This document shows, one piece after another, positions 43,480-54,937 of a stretch of 64,000 nt of DNA. The stretch's first letter is position 1. Every line of letters begins with the position of its first letter. The DNA is taken from NCBI GenBank assembly GCA_963682025.1, contig OY821517.1, forward strand, positions 55,772,216 to 55,836,215. The letters are read 5' to 3'. The notes under the pieces are model-generated. The model searched no databases. It saw only the letters and a program-made list of their open reading frames with translations, and had not been told where the DNA came from. This DNA is from Cordilura impudica (lineage: Eukaryota; Arthropoda; Insecta; Diptera; Scathophagidae). The position numbers and the translations under genes were made by a program.

Positions 43480-44514
43480 GAAGTTAGATTTGAATTATTT
43501 TTGAAAAAAAAAAAATCTGTAAACAATGTTGGATACAAATATTTCCATAAATTAAAAAAAAAAAAATAATAATAAAAAATTTTTGAATAAAAATTACAAC
43601 CAAAAATTTGTCTGATTAAAAAATTTTTTACAAATTGTTGGATAAAAATAATTTCCTTAAAAAAAAAATAATAATTAACAAAACTTTGAAATGCGGTTTG
43701 AATTATTTTTGGAAAAATACTATAAAAAAATTATATAAAATTTAAACTAAAAAGAAATAAACTTAAAAAATTTAAAAAAAATCAATTTTTTGCTTAAAAA
43801 AATTTCAAAAATTGTTGGACAAAAATTTTTGTCATAAAATAAAGAAAAAAAAATTTTTTAATTTTGAACTTCAGTTGGAATTATTTTGAAAAAAAAACTA
43901 AATAAATTGTTAGATAAAAATATTTTCACAAAAAGAAAAAAAAATTAAACAATTTTTTTTTTAAATGGTGCGTGGTAAAGAAGAAGAAAGGCATATATTT
44001 CAAAAATTCATAACTGCCACTGTATTCTTAATCGGACCGGTTTCTGGCATTTCAGCCTTCATCAGCGATTTTATTGAACATTGTGATAATTGTTATGTTT
44101 TTAATTGAATAGATTGTTTCTATATGAAATTTTTGAATTTCTGTTTTATTCAAAAAAAAAATTTTTTGATTAAAAAAATATCAAAATCACTGGATAAAAA
44201 TTTTTCATAAAGTTAAGGAAAAATAATTAACCGTAATTTGAAGGTTGATTTGAACTAAATGAAATTTTTTTTTAAATTTTTGGAATAAAAGTATATTTTT
44301 ATAAAAAAAAAAATTAATATAAAAAATTTTAAATAAAAATGGAAACCAAAAATTTTTTGATTAAAAATTTTTTAAAATTGTTGGATAAAAAATATTTTCA
44401 TAAAAACAACAATATTAACAAAACTCTGAGGATCGATCCAACAGTTAAAAAAAACTGTTAAAAATTGTTGGTTAAAAATTTTTTCACAATAAAATAAAAA
44501 ACAAGTTTTAATAA

Positions 44515-45057
44515 AAACAAGTAAGAGTGTTAAATTCGGCTGTGCCGAATCTTTGATACCCTCCACCTCGGTTTGTGGCAATACTATTAACATAGCTCAT
44601 GGTAGTTGTGTTCTTGTTATTGTTAATATGTATGAATCACATTTTTTTTGTGGCTTTTTTTATGTTGTTGTATGTTCAACCACTAAACTATTACAAGAAA
44701 ACACTAGGTTTCATGTTTTTTTTAGAGGTATCTATAAACTTTTGTTCATTTCTCAGCGCAGAGGCTCCCGATTTACTCCGATTTCAATACCAACCTGGTG
44801 GGAATTATGGCAAATAATTTTTTCGTAACCTGACCTAAGTAAATGCTTTTTTTTTTGAATGAGCGTGATTTCAACAGACACACGGACAGACGGACAGACG
44901 GACAGACGGACAGACGGACATCGCTATATCGACTCGAGCTGTGATAAGGATCAAGAATATATATACTTTATTGGGTCGGAAATTAGTTTTTCGATGCGTT
45001 ACAAACGGAATGACAAACCTATATATACCCTCTGCCACTGAGATGTGGAGGGTATAA
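44515..45057 (-). mobile_element. DINE-type element, second subfamily
   Basis: Starts AACAAGTAAGAGTGTTAAAT, then the palindrome TTCGGCTGTGCCGAA, and ends GTGGAGGGTATAAAAA. Internally it has (ACGGACAG)n and ATATATACTTTATTGGGTCGG. These parts resemble the INE-1/DINE-1 group as I remember it. Its borders are confirmed by an empty counterpart at about 45620. Confidence 0.75.
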
Positions 45058-46205
45058 AAAGGAAAACAAAATTTTTTGATTTAAAAAAATATCAAAATTA
45101 CTGGATAAAAATATTTACATAAAGTAAAGAAAAAATAATAAAACACATGTTGAAGGTTGCTTTGAATTATTTTGAGCAATAAAAAAACATTATAAAAAAA
45201 TATTGAACTGAAATATTTTCATAAAACTAAACAAAAAAAAAATTAATGAAAAAATTTTTTATTTCTGTTTTACTCAAAAAATTTTTTTGCTTAAAAAAAA
45301 AATCAAAATTACTGGATAAAAATATTTTCATAAACTAAAGGAAAAATAATTAACCATATTTTGAAGGTTGATTTAAATTAAATGAAATTTTTTTTTGAAT
45401 TTTTGAATAAAAGTATTTTTATAAAAAAATAATATAAAAATTTTTAAAAAAAGACAACCAAAAATTTTTTTAAAAACTTTTTAAAATTGTTGGATAAAAA
45501 ATATTTTCATAAAAAAACAATATTAACAAAAACAAGAGGATCGATTCGAATTGTTAATAAAAACTACTAAAAATTGTTGGATAAAAATATTTTCACAATA
45601 TTACAAAAAAAAGTTTTAATGAAAAAAAAAAACAAAATTTTTTGACTTAAAAAAATATCAAAATTACTGGATAAAAATATTTACATTCTTTACCTATAGT
45701 AAAGAAAAAATAATACACCACATTTTGAAGGTTGATTTGAATTATTTTGTGAAAAAAAAAATAATATAAAAAAATGTTGAACTTAAATATTTTCATAAAA
45801 TTAAACAAAAAAAAAAAAAAGATAATCAAAAAATTTTTTAATTTCTGTTTTACTCAAATTTTTTTTTTAATTAAAAACAATATCAAAATAACTGGATAAA
45901 AATATTTACATAAAGTTAAGAAAAAATAATAAAACACATGTTGAAGTTGATTTGAATTATTTTGAGAAATAAAAAAATATTATAAAAAAATATTGAGCTA
46001 AAATATTTTCATAAAACTAAACAAAAAAAAAATAATCAAAAAATTTTTGAATTAAAAGAAAACCTTTTTGCCTTCAAATTTATTTTTTCAAAACTGTTGG
46101 ATAAAAATATTTTTATAAAATAAAGAAAAATTTTAAGCAAAAATATTTTCATAAATTAAATAAAATATTGCAAAAAAAAGTTTTAGATTAAATTTTTTTT
46201 TTCAA

Positions 46206-46719
46206 AATTGAAGAGGTCCATAACAAAATGCAATAAATCCACCAGAACACTTTTTTGGAAAAACGAATAATTTTATTAGTCAGTAGAATATCTCTGTGGT
46301 CACAAGCATTAACCGCCTAAGTCGAAAATCATGCTTTCGAGAAAAATAGCTTTTCACATAAATGCAATGGGTCTTCATTACGACTTAGGTCAGTATGTTT
46401 TCATTAATAACTTTTTAACAAAGAGTGTTAGAGAATTGGGGATTCCACGTAAGTATAAAGCGTTTTTAGTAGAATGTGATAGCATACTCAACTCAAATTG
46501 TTCTTAAGTCGACTTAGGCGGTTATCGCTTGTGACCACAGATATATGGAATTGTTTCATTTTGGTCTAAATCATTATTTTTGGTATTGAATTACAGTAAA
46601 ATAATTGACCTTTGGTATGTTTTATAATAATGGGCACATAGTTTCAATATATAGAACCGGATTTAGTCAGAGAAACTAAAAATTTAAAGTGGAAAGTTTT
46701 GTTATGGACCTCCTCAATT
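46206..46719. mobile_element. MITE with GAGGTCCATAACAAAA ends
   Basis: Terminal inverted repeats 46206-46228 and 46697-46719 differ at one of 23 positions. About 510 bp, non-coding, inside the AT array. Target duplication is unclear because the flanks are low complexity. Confidence 0.8.
46288..46546. mobile_element. Inner inverted repeat (nested MITE)
   Basis: Arms 46288-46325 and 46509-46546, around CTGTGGTCACAAGC and AACCGCCTAAGTCGA, pair with two or three mismatches. They lie wholly inside the MITE at 46206-46719. Either a second MITE inserted in the first or an internal hairpin of the same element. Confidence 0.65.
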
Positions 46720-47089
46720 GTAATTAGAAATTTTTTTAGTTCGATGAGAATTATTTTTGAAAAAACAAAACTATAAAAATTTTTGGATAAAAATATTTTC
46801 ACCACATTTTAATAACTAAAAATATTTGAATGAAAATATTTTTGATATGAAAAAAAAATTTTTTTTCAAGCAACAAAATTTTTTTGAAACAACAAAATTT
46901 TTATACGAAAATCCAAATTTGCTTTAAATATTTAATTTGTATTTAGTAAAATTTTATTTATGTGAATCTGAAGGTGAAAAATTTTACACCCTTAATCAAA
47001 TATTCAAAACTATTTTAAATTTTTACAATTGGAAATCTTTAGATTAACTTTGTGTGCTGGAGAGAGCGTCTCAGGCCGAGGCCACGCAA

Positions 47090-47701
47090 TGAGCGGCAAA
47101 GCGGCGAGCGGCAGAGCGATGAGCTGGAAAAAATTAAAACATATGAAATACTACTGAAGTGGCCACACAATGAGCGGCATGTGAGCGGCATTTCTGTTCT
47201 AATTTTTAGTTGTTTTCTGAGCGGCAAAGAATAAAAATGGCAAAAAAAAAAATGGCTTTTCTCTGTTTTGTCAATCTGTGGCGCGAGTCAGTAACTTCTT
47301 TTTAACGATAATCGAATCGTTAGAAAAAGAAAATAACAAAATTATCGATTTTGGTTGGTATTCAGTAAAATTTTTAAACGATATTCGCTATTGTTAAAGT
47401 CAGCTGTTGTTGTTTTCTTAACGACAACCAACCATTTTTTGTGTTGTTTTTCAATCGATAAAAAGTTAAAAAGATTGAAATGTAGTCATACATAAATTAA
47501 AATCATAAAATAGTAAAAACATTTTGTTTTTATTATAAAAACTTTTATGTAAATAATAAATAAATACATTGACAATGGCATTTTGACAACTAACTGCTTA
47601 AAAATGACGCTCAGTAATAAGCCACTTGCCGCTCAAACTCGCCGCCCTGCCGCTCACCGCTCTGCCGCTCCCCGCTCTGCCACTCGCCGCTTTGCCGCTC
47701 A
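47090..47701. mobile_element. GC-rich GAGCGGC inverted-repeat element
   Basis: Left arm 47090-47118 (TGAGCGGCAAAGCGGCGAGC and on) and right arm 47673-47701 are inverted copies with one mismatch. GAGCGGC/GCCGCTC heptamers recur at both ends (more at 47170-47225 and 47625-47670). This is an island of GC-rich sequence in very AT-rich DNA. No coding frame. Confidence 0.7.
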
Positions 47702-48210
47702 TATTTTAATGTACGACTAACTCCAACAAAATTTTAGAAAATCTTAGCCTCCGTTTGACTCGATATTGGTGGATGAGTTGCTCACCAGTCGAGCAGTGTG
47801 ATATATTTTGTACTGGAATATCAGTTTGTTGGGCCTGGCCAGTAAGAACAATAATCGATGTTAAAAAAAAAAAAAAAAAATTAACTAACTTCAACTTAAT
47901 TTTGGAGCAATTTCGCGTAAAACATTATTTTTGAATGTGTTCTTTTTCTAGGCCTGTTAACTCTTTTTATCTGGCATTTTAGAATAAAGAAATAAAGTTT
48001 TTTAAATCACCAATTATCTGATATTTCTAATCAAAAAAAGAACACCCAAAGAAGTAGTGAAATATATTATTTTTTTTTTTGGGATACGGATGTGAGTAAG
48101 GGGATCCGAGAAAATCAAAAAAAAAAAAAAAAAAAATCAAACAGTAAAAATAACAAATTTATGTAAAAGAATAACATTGGGAAAAAGGATAATATTGGAA
48201 AAAGAAATGA
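47702..48210. other. Unassigned AT-rich DNA
   Basis: Poly-A tracts at 47860 and 48118; nothing recognised. Confidence 0.35.
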
Positions 48211-48973
48211 AAAAAAGTAAGAAAATTATAGTCGGACCGACTATACAATACCCTAAACCATGGCTTAGAGACCCTATCTTTCGGTCCAACTGATTCGATA
48301 TAGAAAATAAGCATAAACCAAATTTGAGTGGCATTGTTATTAATTTTTTTGGCTGCAGATATGAAAAAGTTCATATCGGATGCTATATTTATATGGGGAC
48401 TAGGTCCGAAAATGGACCGATCCTGACCATATTTGGTAAATTCTCTTGTATTTTGCAAAAATATATACAAACAAAATTTGAGAAGAATCTGTTTAATATT
48501 TTTTGTTTTTTGATAGATTTAAGTGAAGATCGGGAAGCAGCTCTATATGGAACCTATGACCAAGAATAGTCCTATAGGGATAATTTTTGGAGTACTGACT
48601 AATGGATATAATAAACACATACAAACCCATTTTGACTGAGATCTATATGATAATTTGGATCTTATGGCAATTCATGTCGATTTCATAGGGGTCGTTTGTA
48701 TGGGGACTAGGCCCGAACATGGACCGAATTTCACCAATTTCAATAACGTTCATAACGTTTATATACCAAATTTCATCGATATATATTCATATTTGCGACC
48801 TGTAGTTTGATTACAAGGTTTACATGGACACACAGACGGACAGACGGATGGACTTAGAATCACTTTCTGAGTCGATTGGTATAATAAGATTAGTCTAGGT
48901 CAAATATTTTTGGTAGTTACAAACAGCAGGACAAAGTCCTTATACCCAAACCACATAGTGGTATAGGGTATAA
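48211..48973 (-). mobile_element. DINE-like dispersed element, full length, inverse
   Basis: Starts AAGTAAGAAAATTATAGTCG and ends CCACATAGTGGTATAGGGTA then TAA, with all landmarks in inverse order (AACTTTTTCATATC reversed, GCAGCTCTATATGG, TTTGCGACCTGTAG). Confidence 0.85.
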
Positions 48974-49017
48974 ATATATATGTATAAACAACTAAAAGTA
49001 TAAATTGAACAAGGAAA

Positions 49018-49736
49018 TTAAAGTCGGTCTAGACCGTACAATGAGTTTAGAGAAAACGTCATAGGGTCCAACTACTTGGATATAGAAAATAAGCTTAAAC
49101 CAGATTAAGTTGTTAACTGCCGAGAAGAATTTATATCGGATGCTATTTTTAGATGTCGACTAGGTCAAAGAATAGACCGACCATGACAATATTTGGTAGT
49201 CACTCCTTTTCTGCAAAAACGAAATTGGAGAAATTCATTTTGTATATGTTTCGAATATTTATGTTTTTTTTTTTTTTTTAATAGATTTAAGTGAAGATCG
49301 TGAAGCAGCTTTATATTGCGGCTATGACTAAGAATGGTCATGAAGAATTTATTTTTAGGCTACTGAATACTGGGTGTGAAAATACATGCAAACCAATTTT
49401 GACCAAGATCTATATGATAATGTGGATCTTTTGGCATTTATGTAGTTCTTATAGAGGTTATTTGTATGCACCGATTTTCACCAATTTAAATAGCTCCTAT
49501 GACCAAGAAAAATTTATATACCAAATTTCTTCAATATATCTTTATATGTATTTGCGACGAGTAGTTTGACAAACAGACAGACGGATGGACATCGCTTAAT
49601 CGACTCAGAGAGTGAGTCTGAGTCGATCGGTATAATAAAATAAACGTCTAAGTTAACTTTTTTTTGGGAGTTACAAACATCAGCACAATCTCATCGTATG
49701 GTCGGCCTAGATCAAATAAAATTTTCTTACTTGTTT
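49018..49736. mobile_element. DINE-like composite, diverged
   Basis: The left ~620 bp is inverse (AAAGTCGGTCTAGACCGTAC at the start), while the right end is direct (GGTCGGCCTAGATCAAATAA then TTTTCTTACTTGTTTT). Two halves in opposite orientation suggest two copies or a rearrangement. Confidence 0.65.
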
Positions 49737-50288
49737 TATGTAGAATTTATACACCATACTGCTATGTGTCGCCGCATTCGATATCGAGTAAAATCAATCA
49801 AAATTAAATATTTTGGTTTATTATTTAAAAAAGCCAGACAAACGTCAGACCTCGTGTCACTTTTATAATTAACTAGCGGCCACAATTCGTAAAATGCGAC
49901 AGAGTAAAATTATTCATAGTATTTTATTTTTGGAAAATGAAAAAAAAAAAAAAAAATTCAATTGAAAATATCGATAACGAATGCGACGATTAGACCCCTG
50001 AATCCATCTCTTATTATACCGATCGACTCAGAAAATGATTTAACGATGCCTGTCTGTCCGTCTGTGTGTCCACGTAAACTGCAGGTCGCAAATATGAATA
50101 TGTTTTGATGAAATTAGGTATTTAAGCTTTCATAGGCCATAGGACAAAAGCTATTGAAATTGGTGCAAATGGGTGTATGTTCAGATCTAGTCCCCATACA
50201 AATGTTCCCTATGAGATCGATGTAATTTGCCATGAGATCCAAATTATCATAAAAATCTCATTAAAATTGGGTTTATGCTTATTTTCTA

Positions 50289-51622
50289 CAAGCTGTTTTT
50301 ACCCGGTCTTGCCCGGGATCCAAAGGCCTTTGACTTGAAAATTAGTTCACTATGCTTACCAGGTGCTGAGTACTTAGTCCCCAATTAACAAATTCCTCAA
50401 AAAAAAAAAAAAGAAATTAACTTTCTCCCCACAAATTTGTATGGCATTGGGGAATTTGTTCATGATGACAAAATTCCCCAACGTTTACATTTTTTGGGGA
50501 GTAAATTAATTTTATTTTTTAATTTAAAATTTTTTGATTTTTTAATTAAAAAATTAGAAGTTTTTTTTATAAGAAGCTACAGCAAAAATGCTTCAAAAAT
50601 AAGCTCTGAAACCGCTTAGATTTTTTAAGTTTATTTATTTTGTTAACATTAAATAAAACGGAATAATTTGCAGATTAGAGGAATCAGAACTTTTAAAAAT
50701 TGAATTATTTATTCAGTAAGTGATCACCATTGAGCAGAGACGTCAAATTTATAGAAGTTTTAAAAATGGAAAATGGGTGCGACGTTTAAAAATATGCCGC
50801 AAGGTTGCTTTATGCAATTACGTCGCTTCCGTGCGTTTAGCAGCCACACCCGTGCTGCCGCGCAGTTATTTTCAACTTATTTTAATTGCCAAAATATATT
50901 TTTCAGATCATTCCGATATTTTAGCTGAGCTGTAATCCGCCATCGCGCCGCTTCCGCGCACCGAAATGATGCTATCGAAAAGAATACAATTTTAAATGCG
51001 TTTATTGCAGGACAGATATTGAGAGCAGTATGCAAATTTTCAATTAAATAATTATTTAACAAAATTTATGATATAAAATATATGAAAATTTAAGAATGAA
51101 TTTGAGGAGTAAGATAATTTTTTTTATTTAGTTTTTAGAAAAATTGGGGAATTTGTTCATTTTTTTTTTGGGACCTTTTTATAAATTTGAGGAATTTCTT
51201 CATCGTTATTTCCGTGGGTACCAAATTTCAGAAAAATTCGTTGAAAAATTAAAAATCTGTGTAGCGAACAAATATAACAAAAAAAAAAACAGAAAATGAA
51301 TTATATAGAAAAAGTGGGTGTAAAAGTAGGCGCGGCCGGTAAAAATCATATGGCAATCTTTCCTGGAGTATGTACTAAATTTCGGAGAAATCCTTTGAAA
51401 AAATAAAAATTTCTATAGCGAACATATATACCAAAAAACAGAAAATGAATTTTATAAAAAAAGGGGCGTAAAAGTAGGCGTGACCGGTAAGAAGTATACG
51501 GTGACTTTGCCTGGAGTACAGAGATTGTGAGTACCAAATTTCGGAGAAATCCTTTGAAAAATAAAAATTTGTATAGCGGTCAAACAAAGAAATAAACAGA
51601 AAATTAATTTGATCTATATAGA
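50289..51622 (-). mobile_element. Helitron, third family, 1334 bp
   Basis: Read on the minus strand: 5' TCTATATAGATCAAATT, 3' hairpin CCCGGGCAAGACCGGG, then TAAAAACAGCTTG and T. Removing it restores the interrupted DINE-like site at A/T with no duplication, the Helitron insertion pattern. The CTAG end is CTTG. It carries short tandem repeats but no protein. Confidence 0.82.
51195..51600. repeat. Three tandem ~155-bp units inside the Helitron
   Basis: GTACCAAATTTCGGAGAAAT and its variants at about 51219, 51371 and 51531, each followed by ATAGCGAACA-type and AAGTAGGCG-type blocks. Confidence 0.75.
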
Positions 51623-51724
51623 TATCCGATTAGTTGGACTTAAGAGAAATGGTCTCTAAACGTATGGTATAGGGTATTGTATAGTCCCTCTAAACCCACT
51701 ATAATTTTCTTGTTTTTATTTAAA

Positions 51725-52305
51725 CTAGCAGATTCCAGCACTCGAAATTCGAGTGCAAATTCTAGGAAATTTTATTATTTTATTTATTTATTTATGTTAA
51801 TTACAATACAAAGTAAATTTATATTCTAATTTGGGTCCAGGGATAAGCCGGGTGACAAAGACCATTTGGCTGGTTTTTGCAGCGACAGACCAAAGCCTCT
51901 GGTGGGAATCGAACCCACGACCCCCGCATGATAGGCGAGCACGCTACCAACTCACCTACCGGGGCGCTTTAGGAAATTTTATTTTTTCATTTAATAAAAA
52001 CCCTAAAGGTATGCTTCACAATTCAACTCGTTTTAAATGAAGAAAACGAACTTAACTCATTAACACAAACACATTAACAAATTTAATAAAAACACACATA
52101 GCATTGTATAATTCTATGTATGTGTTAGTAGCAACTCTAAACGATCCTAACTCCAAAAAAATATTCCAGCCGATGAAAATCTGTAAATCTGGGTGACAGC
52201 TAAAAATAAATACCTTTCAAATTATATATTTTTTGTCAAAATCGGGGCAAAACTGTGAAACTAACATCGATCACAAGAAATCGCCTTGCTTATTAATATT
52301 ATAGA
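51725..52305 (-). mobile_element. Non-autonomous Helitron (HINE), copy 5, carrying a SINE
   Basis: Minus strand: begins TCTATAATATTAATAAGC (52305), ends AATCTGCTAG (51725), A/T flanks. Interrupted at 51777-51969 by a SINE; without it the length is about 375 bp. Confidence 0.83.
51777..51969 (-). mobile_element. tRNA-derived SINE, copy 3, with 14-bp target duplication
   Basis: TAGGAAATTTTATT at 51763-51776 and 51970-51983 flanks the element exactly. The head at the right (GGGGCGC, B-box complement GGAATCGAACCC, anticodon arm GCATGATAGGCGAGC) and the AT-rich tail at the left agree with minus orientation. The body matches copy 1. Confidence 0.9.
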
Positions 52306-54235
52306 TTAATATTTTAGTTTTTGGGTTCTCTCGATATCAATTTATAATACCCAATATTAATTTGGTTAATCTAAATTCCAATTAGAGACGGTGATGATCT
52401 GAAAATTTATTTTTTTTCCTAATAACATTCAATTGAGAACTATTAAATTAATTTGTCAATGACTTTTTTATATAACTGGAGCCTTTGGAAGCTATTAAGA
52501 AGCCATTCTTTGTGAATTACTTCAAAAATGTCCGATCTAGATCCCTTATTCGTAATAAAAGATAATATTTTATATTATAGAGAAAAATCATTAAGAATAA
52601 AAATATCGAAACTAATACGCAATGAAGAATACATTATTTTAAGATCTGTTGGTAAACAGAACAACAAAACAAATAATTCGGTTGAAACGCCTTTAACTGA
52701 TGACCATGCCAATGGAAAAAGAGTACAAATATGTTCAACACATGTTAGTTAATCTTTTGCAATACAATTGTCTTATTGACAATAAAGTACGTGTCGGTAT
52801 GAGAGAAAGGATATTGTCAGTAACGTACGAGTACGTGCTCAGTACAGGACATTATTAGCTGTGGAATGTATGTTTATATTCGTATTTATAAATATATTTT
52901 ACAGAAACTTTTAGGCGGGACGTATGCACGTCACGTTTATATTTATATATTTGTGTTTTTTTTTTTTTTTTTTTTATTAAAAAGATCCCGCCAAAATTTA
53001 TAACGCCCAAGGTTATTTCAAATAAAAATAAGAAAATTTAAAATCTAATAAAAAAAACATGTTAAAATAAATCATTTATGTTAGAAACAGGAAATGACTT
53101 TGTGAAATAGATTTTGTATGCAATTTCAGTAAAAACATTTCGTATTCCTATGCAAATGTCTTCGAACCATAAACAGAATAAACAACGCAAAGAAAACATA
53201 AATTCTCGTCAAACAGTTTTAAGGTTATGCAATAAAATCAAGGTCAATATTTTCATAACATACAAAGAACAAAGGACCAGCTTGTTCTCTTCTATGCCAA
53301 TATAGAATTTCCAGAATTCTTGAAGGATTATATTAGCCCGATTTCTTTAACTCTTTGATTTCACTTCGCACCTCTATAAAATTTTATGATCTAAAGTGTG
53401 TGTTTAATGAAAAATTTTCCTTAACCAAAGTAAGAAAGAGTTTAGGACATGAATGATATACGGGTACATATGTGCGTTGGTGTGCGTGTTTGAGAATTTT
53501 CTAAACCTGCCGCGTCATTCATTGCGGATTTGGTTAATGACAACCAAAATTTTTAAACATTTCGTCACTTGTTTTGCAGGATAAGTTTTATTCATTATTT
53601 GTCACCTGAGGTGTCATACAAATTTTTTGAATGTGGAAGGCCAGAGTGAATGAATGAATGAATGAAAGGTTGAATGAATGGTTGAACGAGTGAGTGTATG
53701 CAGTTTTTATTGAGCATTGCAAATGTTATTCAAACAAATTTATGTATTTTCATTGAGAAGATCCCCACATTTTTTGTAAATTGTAGTTTTTTTCAAGCAA
53801 TTTATTTATAATAAAGTCTTTAGGGACGTGCTCAAAAAATTCCTAGAAATTAAATACGTTTGCCAACAGGATGGTATGAATGAAAATATTTTATGTTTTT
53901 GCCAGTTTTGAAAATCATATCCGTTCATTTGGCATTGAGCGTGTGAAATTTCTGCATGTAAACAAATCTCTCATTAAATAATGAAGGATTTGCATGGAAC
54001 TGATTGATTTTAAGAGGAAAAACAAATGGAAAGTTTCAATTTTAATTGCAAAAAAAGATTTTCCTCTTAAATAGAAAATTTATAATTTTTTCCCATGTTC
54101 ACGAGGGTGGGGTGCCACAATTAACCGACCTATTAAAAAGTCGAAAATTTTTATCTTTTCGAATTAAAATCTAACTACATGGAGTGAAAACTTCGCGGCC
54201 TAACACAGAAAAACCAGATTTTTGGATTTTAAATA
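52306..54235. other. Probably unique DNA
   Basis: No transposon family recognised. The 74-residue frame at 52528 (MSDLDPLFVIKDNILYYREK) has no signature I know. TGAA microsatellite at 53648-53690. The two frames here could be exons, but no splice or family support is visible. Confidence 0.35.
53648..53690. repeat. TGAA tetranucleotide microsatellite
   Basis: GAATGAATGAATGAATGAAA followed by imperfect units. Confidence 0.85.
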
Positions 54236-54239
54236 AATT

Positions 54240-54526
54240 TTATTCTTCAACGTAATCTCCATTAAGTGAAATGCACTTCTTCCAACGATCATCTAACATC
54301 TTGATACCGTTGAAAAAATACGATTTGTCAAACTCTTCAAAATAGGCTTCCTCTCTGATGTAACTTCTTCATTTGTGGAATATCTCTTTCTCTGCAGCCA
54401 TCTTTTCAAGTTTGGGAACAAATAATCGTTGAGGACCCGATATGGAGAATACGCGGGGTAGGGAAACAAATCGTAATGCGAAGACTTCAATTTTTCTAAA
54501 TCCAAAGCAGATGAATGCGCCGGCCC
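54240..54526 (-). pseudogene. mariner transposase, C-terminal part
   Basis: The minus strand reads GPAHSSALDLEKLKSS, YPAYSPYRVLNDYLFPNLKR and NEEVTSERKPILKSL. After a frame change it continues NGIKMLDDRWKKCISLNGDY. In mariners the middle block is YSPDLAPSDYFLFPNLKRW; here the segment before the third catalytic Asp is altered. The upstream half is missing; a mariner N-terminus lies 1 kb away on the same strand (55540-55686), so both may be ends of one copy. The break falls at CGGCC, where a Transib-like terminus starts. Confidence 0.85.
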
Positions 54527-54581
54527 ACAGTGGGGCCTTTTGACTTTTTTCGTTGCAAAAAAACTAATTAAGATATTTTAA
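54527..54581 (+). mobile_element. Transib-like left terminus, partner not found
   Basis: CACAGTGGGGCCTTTTGAC, then TTTTTTCGTTGCAAAAA, close to the end of Transib copy 2 (CACAGTGGCGCC, TTTTTTCGTTGCAAAAATC). Preceded by CGGCC. A DINE-like insertion follows at once and no matching right end is seen. Confidence 0.6.
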
Positions 54582-54937
54582 AAACAAGTAAGAAAATTAT
54601 AGTCGGTCTAGACCGACTATATGATACACTGGACATAGAAAATAAGAATAAACCAAATTTGAGTGCGATTTTTATTAATTTTTTTGGCTGCAGATATGAA
54701 AAAGTTCATAACGGATGCTAAATCTAGGACTAGGCCCAAAAATGGACCGATCCTGACTATGTTTGGTAAAGTCTCTTGTATTTTGCAAAAATTTATACAA
54801 ACAAAATTTGAGAAGAATCAGTGCAATATTTTAGTTTTTTGATAGATTTAAGTGAAGATCGGGAAGCAGCTCTATATGGGGCCTATGACTAAGAGTTGTC
54901 CCATAGGGATCATTTTTGGTATTAAATTATCTTTTCA
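54582..54937 (-). mobile_element. DINE-like element, truncated
   Basis: Starts AACAAGTAAGAAAATTATAG with a perfect GGTCTAGACC palindrome core and stops at ATCATTTTTGG, about half length. Confidence 0.82.

Larger units (their letters stand above)
43480..46880. repeat. AT-rich tandem array with ~570-bp higher-order period
   Basis: Short degenerate units around 'GGATAAAAATATTTTCATAAA' recur throughout. Longer blocks repeat: 45061-45310 matches 45627-45895 (offset about 566). 44184-44515 matches 45308-45625, the same period once the 543-bp inserted element is removed. No coding. Interrupted by a DINE-type element and a MITE. Confidence 0.75.
49998..51716 (+). mobile_element. DINE-like element split by a Helitron
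   Basis: Left part 49998-50288 runs to GCTTATTTTCTA; right part 51623-51716 starts TATCCGATTAGTTGGACTTA. Intact family members have these adjacent (CTTATTTTCTATATC-AATTAGTTGGAC), so the site is cleanly interrupted. Confidence 0.85.

Noticed and set aside
52528..52752. 74-residue frame as host gene or exon
   Set aside because: Plausible composition but no family match that I know and no supporting splice sites; reported only as unassigned DNA.
54527..54581. A complete fourth Transib element
   Set aside because: No right terminus with the same target duplication was found; only the left-end similarity is claimed.
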